The notes: a model not told the origin generated them from the letters alone. Positions 25,820 to 37,789 are shown, counted from the first letter of the stretch. The stretch is 64,000 nt of DNA from Melastoma dodecandrum (GCA_029817715.1 JARUPY010000606.1:2852001-2916000), one strand, 5' to 3'. A program made the numbers and translations.

Positions 25820-26272
25820 TCACGCCATATTAATTGCTTTAGCCCAGAAAACTTGCAACATCTTCTCAATTGAGAACATACACCTTGCTCTCTCTAGTAG
25901 TGTTCGATTCATCCGTTCCACAACTCCATTATGTTGTGGTGTGCCGGGGACTGTATGGTGCCTGTCAATTCCCCTCTCCTTGTAGAAACTATTAAACTCA
26001 CCGAAGTAAAACTCCAATCCATTGTCGGTTCTCAGCACCTTGACCTTTTTGCTTGTCTGCTTCTCGATCATGATCAACCAATGCCTAAACTCGACAAAAG
26101 TGTCACTTTTTTGTTTCAAAAAATAAACCCATACATTTCTCGAGAAGTCATCAATGAGAGTCAACACATATCTCGACCCACCCTTTGACTGAATAGGCGT
26201 CGGTCCCCACAAGTCTGAATGAATATAATCTAGGATTCCCTCGGTTCGATGAACAGCTTTAATGAATTTCAC
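25820..26272 (-). pseudogene. Copia element 3 integrase core
   Basis: A 150-residue open frame carries the catalytic core: H-S-D-L-W-G-P (first Asp), L-R-T-D-N-G-L-E-F (second Asp) and H-N-G-V-V-E-R-M-N-R (Glu). It is the best preserved part of the element. Stops flank it on both sides, so integrase is separated from RT and from the zinc-binding region. The integrase C-terminal part and linker (25820-25085) are in fragments, including the frame at 25553-25302. Confidence 0.85.
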
Positions 26273-26278
26273 CTTATG

Positions 26279-26920
26279 CTATTTCCCAAAGACGCAGTGC
26301 TCACAGAAATCTAGCCTGCTCAACTTCTGACAATCCAAGAGTCCCTTCTCACTCAAAATGTTCATTATCCATTCTGATATGTGTCCCAATCTCATATACC
26401 ACAACCGAGTCATCTCTGAATCAGAAAGTTCGGTACTCACGGCCGCCGATTCGACCATTGTACAACCGACGAGATAGTAGAGATTATTCTGGCGATTACA
26501 CCTCATCATCACTAGGGCTTTACAGATGATTTTCATTGCTCCATCCTCTATCACTACATAACAGCCTAGAGAATCCTAAAAACCAAGAGAAATTAGATTT
26601 TTCTTCAGTTCTGGGACGTTACGTAACTCCATCAATGGCCTCACTACACCATTGTACATCTTGATTTCCACCGTACTGACTTCAACCACTTGACACTCTA
26701 AGTTATTTCCAATGAAGAGCTAGCCCGAACTAAAATCCTGATAAGTTGAGAGGTATTCTTTGTGCGGTGTCATATAATAGGTACATCCTGAATCAAAAAT
26801 CCACTCATCACCTGTAGAGTTGATTGTTGCTGCAAGGACGTCCTCATCACCCTCCGTCGAGCTCGTCGAAGTGAATTCGGCTACATTTCAACTCGACGAC
26901 TGATTTTCATCCGATTTCTT
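26279..26920 (-). pseudogene. Copia element 3 protease and pre-integrase remnant
   Basis: The protease signature D-E-W-I-F-D-S-G-C-T lies near 26800, with in-frame stops after it. The GAG-pre-integrase zinc-binding part is open at 26554-26279 (M-R-L-G-H and C-E-H-C). A degenerate CCHC knuckle is just upstream near 26945-26980, where a stop falls inside the motif. Confidence 0.75.
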
Positions 26921-27070
26921 CTTTTCCTTGTAATCCCTTCTCCACTGGCCCTTTTTGTCACAACTTCAGCAAGTTTTGCTATGAGAGTTAATGCGATTCT
27001 TTGACTTACTACGAGACCCCTTTTCACAACTTCTAAGTATATAGCTTTCGTATCATGAAGAACTTGTTCA

Positions 27071-27361
27071 CTACTGAAGGGTTTTCGTAAGTATTGACAG
27101 AGTCTGCATCAGACTGTATGAGGTCTTCTCATTCCTAATGCTTAGGGCCACATTCCGAGTCAACAACAGCCCAATCATGTTCATGGCCTTAGTATCCATG
27201 GTTTCCCATACGTCCCTCTTCATATCAGCTGGTTTCTCCTCCCTGAGTTGCAATGGTAGATACAGGTCCTTCTGGATTAACAAATATGTAACATGCATCT
27301 TCCAGTAGCCAAAATTCGTCTCATTGAACTTCGACACAAGGGCTTTTGATTCCCCCGTCAT
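27071..27361 (-). pseudogene. Copia element 3 gag, N-terminal part
   Basis: Starting at MTGESKALVSKFNETNFGYW, the frame matches Tnt1-type gag. It has the F-N-E-T-N-F-x-Y-W-K motif and a W-E-T-M-D-T-K-A helix. It ends at 27071 where homology continues in other frames. The start at 27361 is chosen because the longer frame to 27430 extends into the LTR. Confidence 0.8.
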
Positions 27362-27400
27362 CTCAACAATCTGCCAAAAAACTATAGCTCCAATGCTAAT

Positions 27401-27883
27401 TGTTGTGACGCTCGACCTTGCGTCGACCAAGTTTATCCGGCTACCAACAATTCGCAGAAATCTATGAGCACAGTGGAAATCGTTATTTTACACAATTGTC
27501 GTCATCAATAAACGAGAGAGTAAAAAAAAACACAGCATTATACGTGGTTCGGAGAATATACCTACATCCATGGGAGGTCCTCCGAGATCCACTAGATAAA
27601 ATTCGAAATTACAAGTACAAGAATATTGCCGACCCCTAATGATCGATCATCGTACAAAATTCACTCTAAGTGTTTCCCGTACCTCAAAACCTAATACTAT
27701 CACGTCTTGAATGAGGTGTGTATAATCCTCATTCACCTAGACATTTATATTGATCTTTTTTCCATCAACAAATATTTCAAAAATATCTTCGAAATATTCT
27801 CCGAATATCGCCATCAATATTTTCCAAATATATTTGAAATATTTCATGTGATACTCTTATAACTTTTGGACTAAATCCCAACA
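27401..27883 (-). repeat. 5' LTR of copia element 3
   Basis: 483 bases with inverted TG/CA ends (TGTTG...CAACA). The sequence just inside it on the element strand (27400 downward, TTAGCATTGGAGC) sits where the copia primer site should be and looks like a decayed TTGGTATCAGAGC. Confidence 0.85.
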
Positions 27884-29408
27884 TGATATGTAATTTTTTT
27901 TACCATTTTTATTTGAGCATAAATTTACAAAAAGAGATTGAATGAGTCGTGCAATATAATAACGAGAGAATATAACACGAAGAGAAATATTTGGAATATT
28001 TTTTGTCATGAAATGTTTTGAATCGGTAGCTGGAAAGAAGAAAAGTTAACGTCCTTTTTATTTTTAGACACTGCACCAATACACGGAATGGGAGTACAAA
28101 TTTGGTAGTTTCTCACCAGCACTTGGATCCTTGCAAGGGATCTTGAGAAAGCCAAGACTAAGGAAAAAGACTAGACCCTCTCACATGTTGCGTTTTCTGT
28201 TGGAACACGTCTTTTGGAGTTTAGCCAACTATCGCAGATTGCAATATGGAGTGGAATGACAACTCTACGAGAGTAAAGTTATTTAGTGTTTTAATGGGGC
28301 TTTACAAGACTAGTTAGGAGAGTTTATGTTAGAATTTTATATTTTTTATTGTATTTTTAGTTTAGTTTGGTGTTAACTAAGTCTTTGTTATTTTATCATA
28401 TTTGGAGTTTATTTTGAGATTTATTAGAAACTAGGTCTTCTTAGTTTCATTTTATTCTCCTTATTCCTTAAATTTTCTATAATCTTTTACAATATTAGGA
28501 AATATTTTATAGGGATACTATATATTTTAGGTTTAACTTATGGAAAGGGAGCGAATAGTTCAAGAACTTCTGAAAGTCGAGTTTTTCCACATACATCCGA
28601 CATATTGCTGCAAGACCCGAGTTTAGTATTTTAGCTTTTATTTTTCACAGAGATATCATTTCATTTTATTGAATAGGTTTTGACGATGAGCCTTGACCTT
28701 CTGTGAAAAAGAAGTCAAGCATCTACAGTGCAGAAACTACTCACTTTGATAACTTTCTGTATGTAATTTTTTTGTAGTTGAATAATTGTTTAGTAATTAT
28801 TTAATTGCGAAAATAAAAGGAATTGATCAATATATTAATCTGATCAAATTCTCTTAATTATGTTTCGAAGTAATCATAATGGGAATTATATTTCCCATGG
28901 AATAAAATATATCATCTAATTATGCGAAGCTTCTGCAACCTTATGTGGATCAATCTGACCGTAAATGAACCATTATTTGGGATGACAATCCACATCATCT
29001 ATCTAAGTTCGTTGAGTTTAACATCGTGAATATAATGATATAAGTCTTGATGATTATGGAAGTTAATCTTGGATTATTTCCATTCGCAGAAGGTTGTGGA
29101 TCAGATTAAGCTAGAACATTATTTATCGCAGTATTCATATGAATATCATCAAATCATAATTATTTCGATATGATATGCTTACTTAAAGAATATATGCCTA
29201 AGCGTTTCATTTTTGTAAATATTAAATTGTAATCTTATCTAATCTTTTGTTTGCTATGTTTGTAGACGAGATTACCTTTTGCGTTTAACCCAGAATTTAC
29301 TGTTTAGTTAGGAGTCAATTTGGCCACATTCTTTGGAAGTGTTATTTGTGTATTATACATGTAAAATTCAGAGAGCGTGCTGAGAACTTGTAATCTTTTC
29401 GTTTGAGC
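27884..29408. other. AT-rich intergenic DNA
   Basis: No gene or clear transposon end. 28680-29400 may belong to the left part of the LTR-like copy at 29.4-30.4 kb, but I could not align it firmly. Confidence 0.4.
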
Positions 29409-30430
29409 TTAGTTAGTCACACACAAGGGACGGAGCTGCAGAAGGCTGCATCTTTGATAAAGTCTTATGCGAGAGTAACCTAGGGGCCACGAGGGACTCT
29501 TGGTTAGAGGCTGCAAGAGACATTGATGGAGGCGTGGGGTAGGTTGCTGGCGTGGCCAATGTGCAGTGGGCCGGAGAGGAGGCAAGATACCACGAGAGCA
29601 CATAAGATAAGGGACTAACCAACTTTTATAGTGTAACGTTCTATGTGGTGCAGGATAACCTTGGGCAGGGGTTCTGTGTCTGCTTAGTCGTAGTCTCGAG
29701 AGATCATGCAGGAGAACCTTGGGCAGCGGTTTTGTGTTTGTTTAGTCATTGTCACGAGGGATCACGCAAGGGAAGTCGCAGGTGGGTGTTGTGCAAGTGG
29801 GGACGCCCTTGGGTGAAAAGTCATGTGCAAGTCGCAACTGGTTGCTGTACAGGTGGAGATGCCACCGGAGTAAAAAGTCTCGAAGAAAGTCATTACAAGT
29901 TGTTCTGAGGAAAGGACACTGCCCGAGAGAAATGTCCGACAACAGATTACCTTTGTTAGTCACATTAACGCGTGCACCGAGTCACTGCGGTACAGGACCT
30001 TTCGGTCTGTGTTGTGAAAATTAGTCATGTGTGGTACAGAACCTTCTGGTCTGTGCTATAAAGGGCACATTTGATACAAAACCATCTGATCTATGTTGTG
30101 CAACTCAGCATCTATGGTGCAGAAGGTTTTGTTAAGTGCAATAGAAGGTTGATCACACATCACCTTTTGTAATCGCTACCACATTACGTCCTAGCGATAA
30201 CCATCCAAATTCTTGGTGAAGAGTGGATGTAGGCAAGTTATCGGAACCACTATAATAGTTTTGCGTGCATCAAACAAATCGAAATCACATTCATACGGTC
30301 TGTCTCACAGAAATCTAAACAAAAGGTTCTGGTTTACAGAAACTTTCTTCTACTGCGGGGTCTGTGGAAAAAAAGTATAAAATCCTTAATTGAACTTTAA
30401 CACTAATTTACCCCCTCTTACTGTAACACA
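29409..30430 (+). repeat. Rearranged third LTR-like copy with short tandem repeats
   Basis: 29409-29640 resembles 31022-31240 (both include a GAGGAGG block and GGGACT(A/G)AC(C/A)AAC(T/C)TTTTATAG-like text). 30121-30425 resembles 31681-31975 in direct orientation. Between them are local repeats: two copies of a 57-base unit (29652 and 29709, sharing AACCTTGGGCAG), and several copies of a 40-50 base unit around GGTACAGAACCTTCTGGTCT at 29985-30130. It is a partial, rearranged relative of the arms at 30.5 and 35.6 kb. Confidence 0.55.
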
Positions 30431-30464
30431 TTTAATTGCAATAACTCCACAAAATAGAAAAGTG

Positions 30465-31991
30465 AAAACTCACTAGGTGCCTACGATTCATTCAGAAAAT
30501 AAATCATTTATTAATTTCATCTATAGGAGGGCGATGATCGAAACTCCTGTAGTGCTCTATCTTGGAATAAGATTATCCAATTAGCGTTAAATTAATTTTA
30601 GATAGTTCCTAACGAATATATGCACTATGTAATGATAAGATTTCTCAAGTTAGAAATGAAATAACTTTTCTTTCCAACTATAGAAGGTATTTGACACAAT
30701 CAGTCCTCAATCTTCTGCACTGTGTTATCTTGAGATTGAAGAATCTGACTAATACGAAATCAATAAGAAATTGTCCCAAATTGATTTATTCATTATGAGA
30801 ATGCATCTGATCGCATTTTATTTTAGTGAAATAAACTTCCTTAATAATAGAAGGACGAAGTAGTTCTATATAAGAGCAAAACAAAAGATAATTTAGTGGG
30901 TTGGATGTACGATGGTAAGTCTTGACACACTTGCAGCATTATTATGTGTTTAAACATGTTTGTTAAGTTTGCATGATGGAGTTTCCAGGCGAGTGTTCTC
31001 GTATGAGGTACTACAGCAGGTTCAACGTTGGTCAAGCAGTTGGTGGTTCAGATCCGAGGGACTCGACCGAGACACTATCCGTAACGTCGAACTGCGTGCA
31101 ATAGGGCATTGAGAGAATGGTCGCTGGTGGGAGAGTCGGCATATAGAGTTGGTCAGAGAGGAGGAGCCCATACCAGGCGTAAGCAATGAGGGACTGACAA
31201 CCTTTTGTAGTTGGTTATCTTGTTTGTTTATTGCTTGCAGCAAGTGTGCATTGGTAAAGCCACTTCGTAGGCGTTTGTGGTTACGGATCTAAAAGACTTG
31301 GTCGGAAAGCTGTTTGTAACATCGGGCTGCGTACAGCAGGACTTGGGAAAAGGTTGTTGCTAGCGAGTCGGCGTATAGTAGGTCCATGAGAAGGAATTCA
31401 TAGCAGGCACAAGTGGTGAGGAAATGCAGTCTCTTGTAGACGGTTATATCGAAAATACAAAAAGAGGAGCCCACCAGACGACGTCTGAACACGTAGAGAT
31501 AGCGTCATTGAGCCTGGTCGTATATCCATAGAAAAGACAGCCCGCTACTGAGTTACAGAAGGCTGAAGTTTCTAGTCAGGGTTCTGTGCTCGTTGATTTC
31601 CATGTGATTCGACTTAAACGCATCCCAATCTCAGCAAGAGAGTTTCTTGCATTGGTTAAGTTAATCTTACCGTCCCCATGAATAGAGAAATTATTTTCTT
31701 ATCCTATAGAAGGTTTTACTTTCTACACTGTAATCACTATTTACCAGTATTAGTCAAAACGGCAGAAAGTGGACATAGGTATATTTTGTCGAACCACTAT
31801 AAAAACCTTTGTCTTCTCTGAATTCATTTCGAATTTCATTTCGTACGTTCTATAATTACATAAACCTGAACGAAAGGTTCTGTTTTACAGCAACTTTCTT
31901 CCACTGTAAGGGTTGTGAAAAAGTGTTAAATAATCTTTAATTGGACTTAACATTAATTCATCTCCCTCTTAGTATAATTTTTGGGCCAACA
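30465..31991 (+). repeat. Left arm of large inverted repeat (5' LTR-like)
   Basis: This arm matches 35562-37110 in reverse complement. Landmarks include GATTTCC(A/T)TGTGATTCGACTTA, CATCCCAATCTCAGCAAGAG and ATTACATAGTGCATAT (or its complement). It ends TTTGGGCCAACA at 31991 and is followed at once by a PBS-like sequence, so in plus orientation it looks like a 5' LTR. Two tandem units of about 245 bases (starting near 31022 and 31265) occur inside it. Confidence 0.75.
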
Positions 31992-31992
31992 A

Positions 31993-32004
31993 TTAGTATC
32001 AGAG
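31993..32004 (+). other. PBS-like sequence
   Basis: TTAGTATCAGAG directly follows the end of the left arm (CCAACA). It differs by one base from TTGGTATCAGAG, the copia primer site. Related sequences recur at about 32101-32114 (AATTGGAATCAGAG) and 32377-32389 (AATTGGAATCACA). Confidence 0.6.
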
Positions 32005-32010
32005 TATGTT

Positions 32011-32820
32011 CAACAAAAGCTTCACAACTTGTTGAGATCCTGTCGAAGCTATTACTTTGTTGAATTCAACAGAAGCCTTATTCTCTGTTTAAATCCAACA
32101 AATTGGAATCAGAGAAACTTCCTACATAAGCTCGTAGATTCTGAGTGCTCGATTGCTACTCTAGAGAAGATTATGCTCTGTAGGTGTCACAAAGTTGTTT
32201 CATTCGACAGAAGCTCCACGCTCTGATAGAATCTAAAAATTTGTATTACAACGCATTTCAACAGAAGCCAAATCGCTCGTTGAGATCATATAGTAGCTCG
32301 AACCTTCTGTGCGCTATCTGATTATCACCACTTTGTCGTATTCTACAAAAACTTCGTTTTCTGTTAGTGTCCAACAATTGGAATCACATCGAGTGCAAAC
32401 AAAAGCCTAATAGCTTGTTGAGACCTTACAAAAGCTTGTTAGTACAAAGTTCCTATTTGCAGAAGCTTATGCTTTGTTGCTACAATACAAAACCTTTTAC
32501 TCTATTGCTGTTATTCTACAGAAGCTTGTGCTTTGTTAGAATACATCAATTAATATAAGATATATGTTCAAACAGAGAGTTAATCATCTATTGAAATCTT
32601 GCATAAACTTATACTTAATGTACACTTTATCACAGGCAGAGTCTACGTTTTCCACTACATAAGCTTGAAGCACTAGTAGAAGAAAATACAATGAGATTCG
32701 TGCTCTGCTTTACAGAGGCTTGACTACCCTAAGTGCCATATTCAACTCCACATAAGCTTTTGCTCGTTGAGATTCGACATAGTACCGCCATGGAAGCTCA
32801 AACCTTTTATCGTTTGAAAA
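32011..32820 (+). repeat. Degenerate array of ACAGAAGCTT-type motifs
   Basis: A motif like CAACAGAAGCTTnTGCTCTGTTGAG recurs about 15-18 times with irregular 28-60 base spacing. Examples start near 32011, 32041, 32065, 32161, 32206, 32257, 32341, 32395, 32426, 32457, 32515, 32655, 32711, 32746 and 32790. Some units also carry the PBS-like AATTGGAATCA. It looks like an old, eroded tandem repeat in the leader of the retroelement. Confidence 0.6.
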
Positions 32821-33750
32821 ATGGTTGACATTCTCACCAAACCTCTTGATAAGAAGAAGTTATTATTTTTTAGGAACGAATTGGGAGTCATTATCCATTT
32901 TAATCACAGATACGTTGTATAGTAGGTTCAACATTCGGTAAGGAATAACTTTCGATTCTTGATTCGAAATTTATTTAAAAGAAGAGTATCCTAAACAATA
33001 TTATTCTATGAAATATCTTGTTAAGAAAGAATCTCTTTCGAAAAATGTAGATTCTCTTATACACTCTATACATCTATTTCGATATTCACTAATTTGTTCC
33101 TTAACTATGGAAATGTACGTTAAGAAAATCTTAAATAATATATTTCAGGTTTTCTTAGCAAATCTTTTTAGGATTATTTATTTTATCCTCTCTAGAAGGT
33201 CGGAACAGAAGGTTAACCCTCTGCCTTAAAGATTATTTCCTAAATTAGGAAAATATCCGAGAATCTGAGTTATCTCATTTTCTAACTCATAAGAATCATA
33301 TATTCTTGCTTAAATTTGGGAATGTCTCATTTAATTGGGATAATATCCTCAATTATTCAACTTAGGAAAATAAAATTATTTTCCAAAAATTAGGAAATAA
33401 AATAATTTATTTTCTAAATTTAGTTCTTTCCTTCGCTATCTTGTTCCTCAATCACGTTGTGAGAAAGCACACTTGAGAAAAACCCTAGGAAGAATTTTGT
33501 CCTTCTTTCCCCCTAAATGGGTCGATTCATCAAGTATTTTGATTTAAGTTCTTTAGTATTTTGATTTAAGTTCTTTTTTTTCTTTCTAAGAGGTGGAATA
33601 AAATAACCCGGTTGAAGCGTAATGATCATACGTCTGTAATGCATTGTATGTCCCATAATAGGTACACGTTCTTTGTCCTTCTTGGCCACACCTCCACAGG
33701 ATGAGATTTGTCCGATCAACCCCATCCTTTCCATGGATGACGAGAAAACT
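32821..33750. other. AT-rich internal region, no gene seen
   Basis: Low-complexity AT-rich DNA with no protein match. It lies inside the inverted-repeat element between the motif array and the ORF remnants. Confidence 0.4.
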
Positions 33751-35187
33751 GCGTGCACCTGGAAATCACCAAGGACTCGATGATAGATGCCGAGGAGACC
33801 TCCAAGGGTGTTGTTGTTGCTGATGAGCAGCAGGTTGAAATTGATGGTCTTAATGAGATCCCTGAACAGAATGAACTTCCTATCACTGGCTAATAGGTCT
33901 TTGACCCTCCGCAGGTTGTTGATCAAATCCTGGAGGATGAAACTCCTCTGGAGGACACTGTTTTAGTCCTAGAGGATGAGATTCCTCGGGATGATGCTGA
34001 GGACGAGGTGTTCGAGGTCACTTCCTTGGCCTACGTTCCCCAGTCCCCTGAGTTTTCATACTTGAAATTCAAGGGAAAAGCTTATGCTCGAACTTCATCT
34101 GCAGAAATCAAGTCTGTCATGGCCTCTGGGAGTGTATCTGCAGGAACACGCCAAAAGAGGAAGAGTCATGAGGTTGTGATCAAGTCAATGGAGAAAGAGG
34201 TCTTGAAGACCAAGTTGTTACTGATCTCAATCCTGAGGTAACTTCTGCTACATATGATGTGGAGATAGAGAATATTGTAAAATGCAGAAGATGTGCCTCC
34301 CTGTGATGTTGCTGGTAGATAGATAGCTAACAGTAAATCCATGGATTTCGGCTGGTTTACTGCCCATGACTTGGATATCACGCCCATGTATGAGAAGTTG
34401 AGCTTGAGAGAATTTTGGGAGACTTACACTAAAGTTTATGTAGTCAAGATCGTGAATTCTATGAGATCTCACTTGCTATAGGGTTAATCACTTTATAAAG
34501 GACATCCGGACTATAGTTGATTGTATAACTCTTGTTTACTCTATCAACGAGGTCAGCCTGCTGTTGGTTGCAAGGAGCATTATGCCCTACTTGTACTTGA
34601 CAAGAACGGGTCCTACAACGTCATACTTGGATCCAAAGTGAAGCTGCCACAATACCATGAGTCTTCTGCTCTTGACTTACCGAAGCAGATCCTTCATCGT
34701 TCTTTGATTTTTTTACTTTCTTCCGCGAACCGGTAGCTTGGACACGATTACTCCAAGAGATGCTCAAATTATGGACCACCTCCTGACAAGAACATCGTTT
34801 AATCTGGGAGTGTTGATGTTCAACCATATGGAAGCTTGTGTGAAAGCTAAGGATAAAGCCCTTTTATACGGTCATGTGGTTGTTGCTCTCCTCGAGCTTC
34901 ATGAAATTGACCCCAATCCTGCTGCTACAATTAAAAAATGGTGTGCCGACAACTTTGGAAGCCAGATCATATCCAACATGCATTATGTGAGGACTTCGAG
35001 TGGCTGGGTGCTGAAATCAAAGGCTAAGGAGGCTCGCCAAAAGGAAGTTACTGCTCCTTCTGCAGTTTGGTTTTATGCTTTTCTTACTACTTGGTTATAC
35101 CTTCTACGGAATGCTACTTCTCCGTTTCTACCTTCTACTCTTTTTGATATGACAAAAAAGGAGAGAGATTCTGGAGAGATACTTTGA
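33751..35187 (+). pseudogene. Retroelement ORF remnant resembling a plant transposon protein
   Basis: Plus-strand open frames at 34008-34241 and 34738-35187, joined by coding-like sequence with stops, appear to be one decayed gene. Readable pieces are acidic at first (about 33930-34010), then Y-V-P-Q-S-P-E-F, F-T-A-H-D-L-D near 34355, and the 149-residue frame from 34738. That frame has I-T-P-R-D-A-Q-I-M-D-H-L-L, N-L-G-V-L-M-F-N-H-M and K-A-L-L-Y-G-H. This wording resembles the 'putative plant transposon protein' domain seen in large non-autonomous retroelements, where a core reads like x-Y-G-M-x-L-T-x-I-F. I see no RT, protease or integrase. The assignment is by eye only. Confidence 0.45.
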
Positions 35188-35544
35188 AAAATAGGAAGTA
35201 ACAAGTGAAAGATATAATGAGATATAGCTAAGCTAATTCTAGAACATCTCAAGAGTTCTTAAATATTTAGCGGAATAGAATGTCAGTCCATTATGTGGTA
35301 CATCTACCTTTATATGGACACAAGAAAAATTGAGTATAACTCATTTTTGCTGGCAGAGAAGCACATGCTACTGTCGGGCTAAATATACAGGAGCCTTGTT
35401 TCTGTAATCTGTTAAAGTTATATGCTTATGCACTTGTTAAAGCTTCTATAAAATGTCAGACTCTTACCTTCTCTACCTTAGGGGGAATGGTGTACCTCGT
35501 CTTACATCAACATATCTCTTATGGACGAATGTTTTGTCATCATC

Positions 35545-35561
35545 AAAAATGGGGAGATAAT
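35545..35561 (+). other. PPT-like purine tract
   Basis: AAAAATGGGGAGATAAT directly precedes TGTTGGCCCAAAG, the start of the right arm. This is the classical polypurine tract/3' LTR junction of plant copia-type elements, in plus orientation. Confidence 0.6.
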
Positions 35562-37110
35562 TGTTGGCCCAAAGATTACACTAAGAGAAGGGTTAATTAA
35601 TGTTAAGTCAAATTAATGATTTTTTCAACGCTTTTTCACAACCCTTACAATGGAATAAAATTGTTGTAAAACAGAACCTTTCGTTCAGCCTTCTGTAGTT
35701 ACCAAACGTGTAAATTGACTTTGAAATGAATTCGGAGAACGCGAAGGTTTTATAGTGGTACGGCAAATACGCCTACATCAACATTCGGCCGTTTTCACTA
35801 ATAATTTGAAATAGTGATTACATTGTAGAAGGTAAAACTTTCTATGGTATAGAAAAAAAAACAATTTCTTTAACCACAAGACGATAAGATTAACTTAACT
35901 AATGCAATAAACTCTCTTGCTGAGATTGGGATGTATCTAAGTCGAATCACAAGGAAATCAACCAGACTCGGCAAACACAGAACCCTGGTTTGAAGATTCA
36001 GCCTTATGTGACTCATTAGTGGGTTGTCCTTTCTGTGGTTCAGCGATCAGGCTCAATGGAGCTAACCTCCACGTGTTTGAAGGTCGTCTGGTGAACTTTT
36101 ATTTTTGTATTTTCGATATAAACTGTGAACAACAAAGATAAACGTCTACAGGAGGTTACCAGTCCCTCACCACTTGTGCCTACTACGGATTCCTTCTCCT
36201 AGACCTATAGTATGCCAGCTAGCAACCTTCTCCCAAGGTTCTGCTGCACATAGCTCGACGTTATGGACAACTTTCTGACCAAATTCTTCAGATCCGCAAC
36301 CAGAGATGCCTACAGAGAGGCTTCACCGAGATACATATGCTGCAAACAAACAAGCAAGATAACCAACTACAAAAAGTTGTCAGTCCTTGATTGCTTAAGT
36401 TTGCTATGGATTCCTTCTCGCCGACCAACCCGGTACGCCGACTCGCCAACCAGCGACAATTCTCCCCAGGCCCTGTTGCACGCAGTCTGACGTTATGGAC
36501 AGTGTTCCGGTCGTCTTCGGAGCGGTTTCACCAACACTGAACCTCCTTAATCACCTCTTGCGAGAACGCTCCTGAAGATTCCGTCCTGAACAATCAAGAC
36601 AAACATTAAAACACCACAATAACAATGCAAGAATGCCAAGACTTACCACAATACAACTTAACCGACCAATTAAATTATTTTTTAGTTTATTCTTTTATTG
36701 AACAGCTTCGTCTTTCTATTATTTAGGAAGATTATTTTACTAAAAATAAAATGTCACCAGATGCATTCTCATAATGCATAAATCAATTTGGGAGAATCTC
36801 TTATTAATTTCGTATCAATCGGATTCTCCAATCCCAAGATAACGCATTATAGAAGGTTGGGGACTGATTGTGTCAATGACCTTCTATAGTTAGAAAGAAA
36901 TGAAAATTACTTTCCAACTTGACAAATCTTATCATTACATAGTGCATATGTCCGTTATGGACTATCCAAAATTAATTTAACGTTACTTGAATAATTTAAT
37001 CCTAAGATAGAGCACTATAGGAGGTTTGGCCTTGTCAGATCATCGACCTCCAATATATGGAAATAATCAACAATTTATTCCCAAAATGAATTGATTCGTT
37101 CCAGATTAGT
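35562..37110 (-). repeat. Right arm of large inverted repeat (LTR-like)
   Basis: Starts TGTTGGCCCAAAGATTACAC and aligns over about 1.5 kb with the reverse complement of 30465-31991. The arm is therefore inverted relative to the left one although it follows a PPT-like tract. Similarity fades after about 37110. Both tandem sub-units of the left arm have counterparts here (36100-36250 and 36340-36500). Confidence 0.75.
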
Positions 37111-37789
37111 TCATCAATGAACGTTGACGCTAATCATTTCATTTGTATGTTTGGTGGATGTTTTTTATTAACATAATCTCCTTACAAAGGTGAATAAGAA
37201 ATTTTCATATTTGACAATATATTTTCTATAAATAAGAAAATTATTCCTTGACTTTTTATGGTTTGTCTTACCCATAGTTGTCAAAAATCGCGCGTTAACA
37301 CGTAAAATCGCACGATTTTACGATTTTTTGGAGAAAAACGTGTTCATATCGTTGTTAAAAACGTTTTAAGTGTAATCGTTGTAAAATTGTAAAATCAAAA
37401 ACGGATCGTTGGCAAAAATCGGAACATGCAATTTCACAACTCGTTTCAGACTGACTTTCTATGATATGGTTTTGTGTTGTTTATGTGTCATCTTAAGTCT
37501 AAAAGTCACTTCTTCCAGGGGCCTGCTTAAGCGCAAAATTGAGGGATTCACTTGCTGAAGCCAAGTCTGATATAACAAGGTCCTCATTTTACATTTTGTC
37601 TCAAATCTTGGTTTGATCTCCTGCGTAGTTCAATGGGGGAACTTCATTTTATTTTTGATATGTTTGTTCTTTGTGTCGTAGGTAATCGTTGTTAATTGAG
37701 AAATAAGAGTTACCATATCTGAAAGTGATAGTTCTTCACATTCTCCACTCACACTTAAACGCAATATTCCAAAAAATGCTCTTGGAGCT
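37111..37789. other. Non-coding DNA, possible hAT left end
   Basis: From about 37275 the sequence ATAGTTGTCAAAAATCGCGCG is followed by several CGATTTT/AAAATCG motifs up to about 37430. Subterminal motif clusters of this kind occur in hAT elements. A weak inverted match (TTGTTGACAATAGATAG) is at about 40370-40386. Neither end is firm. Confidence 0.3.

Larger units (their letters stand above)
23262..27883 (-). mobile_element. Decayed Tork/Tnt1-like copia retrotransposon (copia element 3)
   Basis: Two direct LTR copies bracket copia domains on the minus strand. The 5' LTR is 27401-27883 and the 3' LTR is 23262-23721. Both start TGTTGGGAT and end CAACA on the element strand. A PPT (AAGGTGGAGAT) directly precedes the 3' LTR at 23722-23732. 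Order: gag 27361-27071, protease to pre-integrase 26920-26279, integrase 26272-25820, RT 25085-24285, RNase H about 24265-23917. Many stops and frame slips break every gene. The RT block L-E-L-E-Q-L-D-V-K and the integrase wording are Tnt1-like. Five bases outside each LTR (CATGG and TGATA) do not match, so no target-site duplication is visible. Confidence 0.9.

Noticed and set aside
29985..30135. CRISPR-like short repeats
   Set aside because: Repeats are diverged, spacers are not uniform and the genome is a plant. They are local tandem repeats of an LTR relative.
33513..33926. 137-codon minus-strand frame
   Set aside because: Opposite strand of the retroelement ORF remnant, with no domain.
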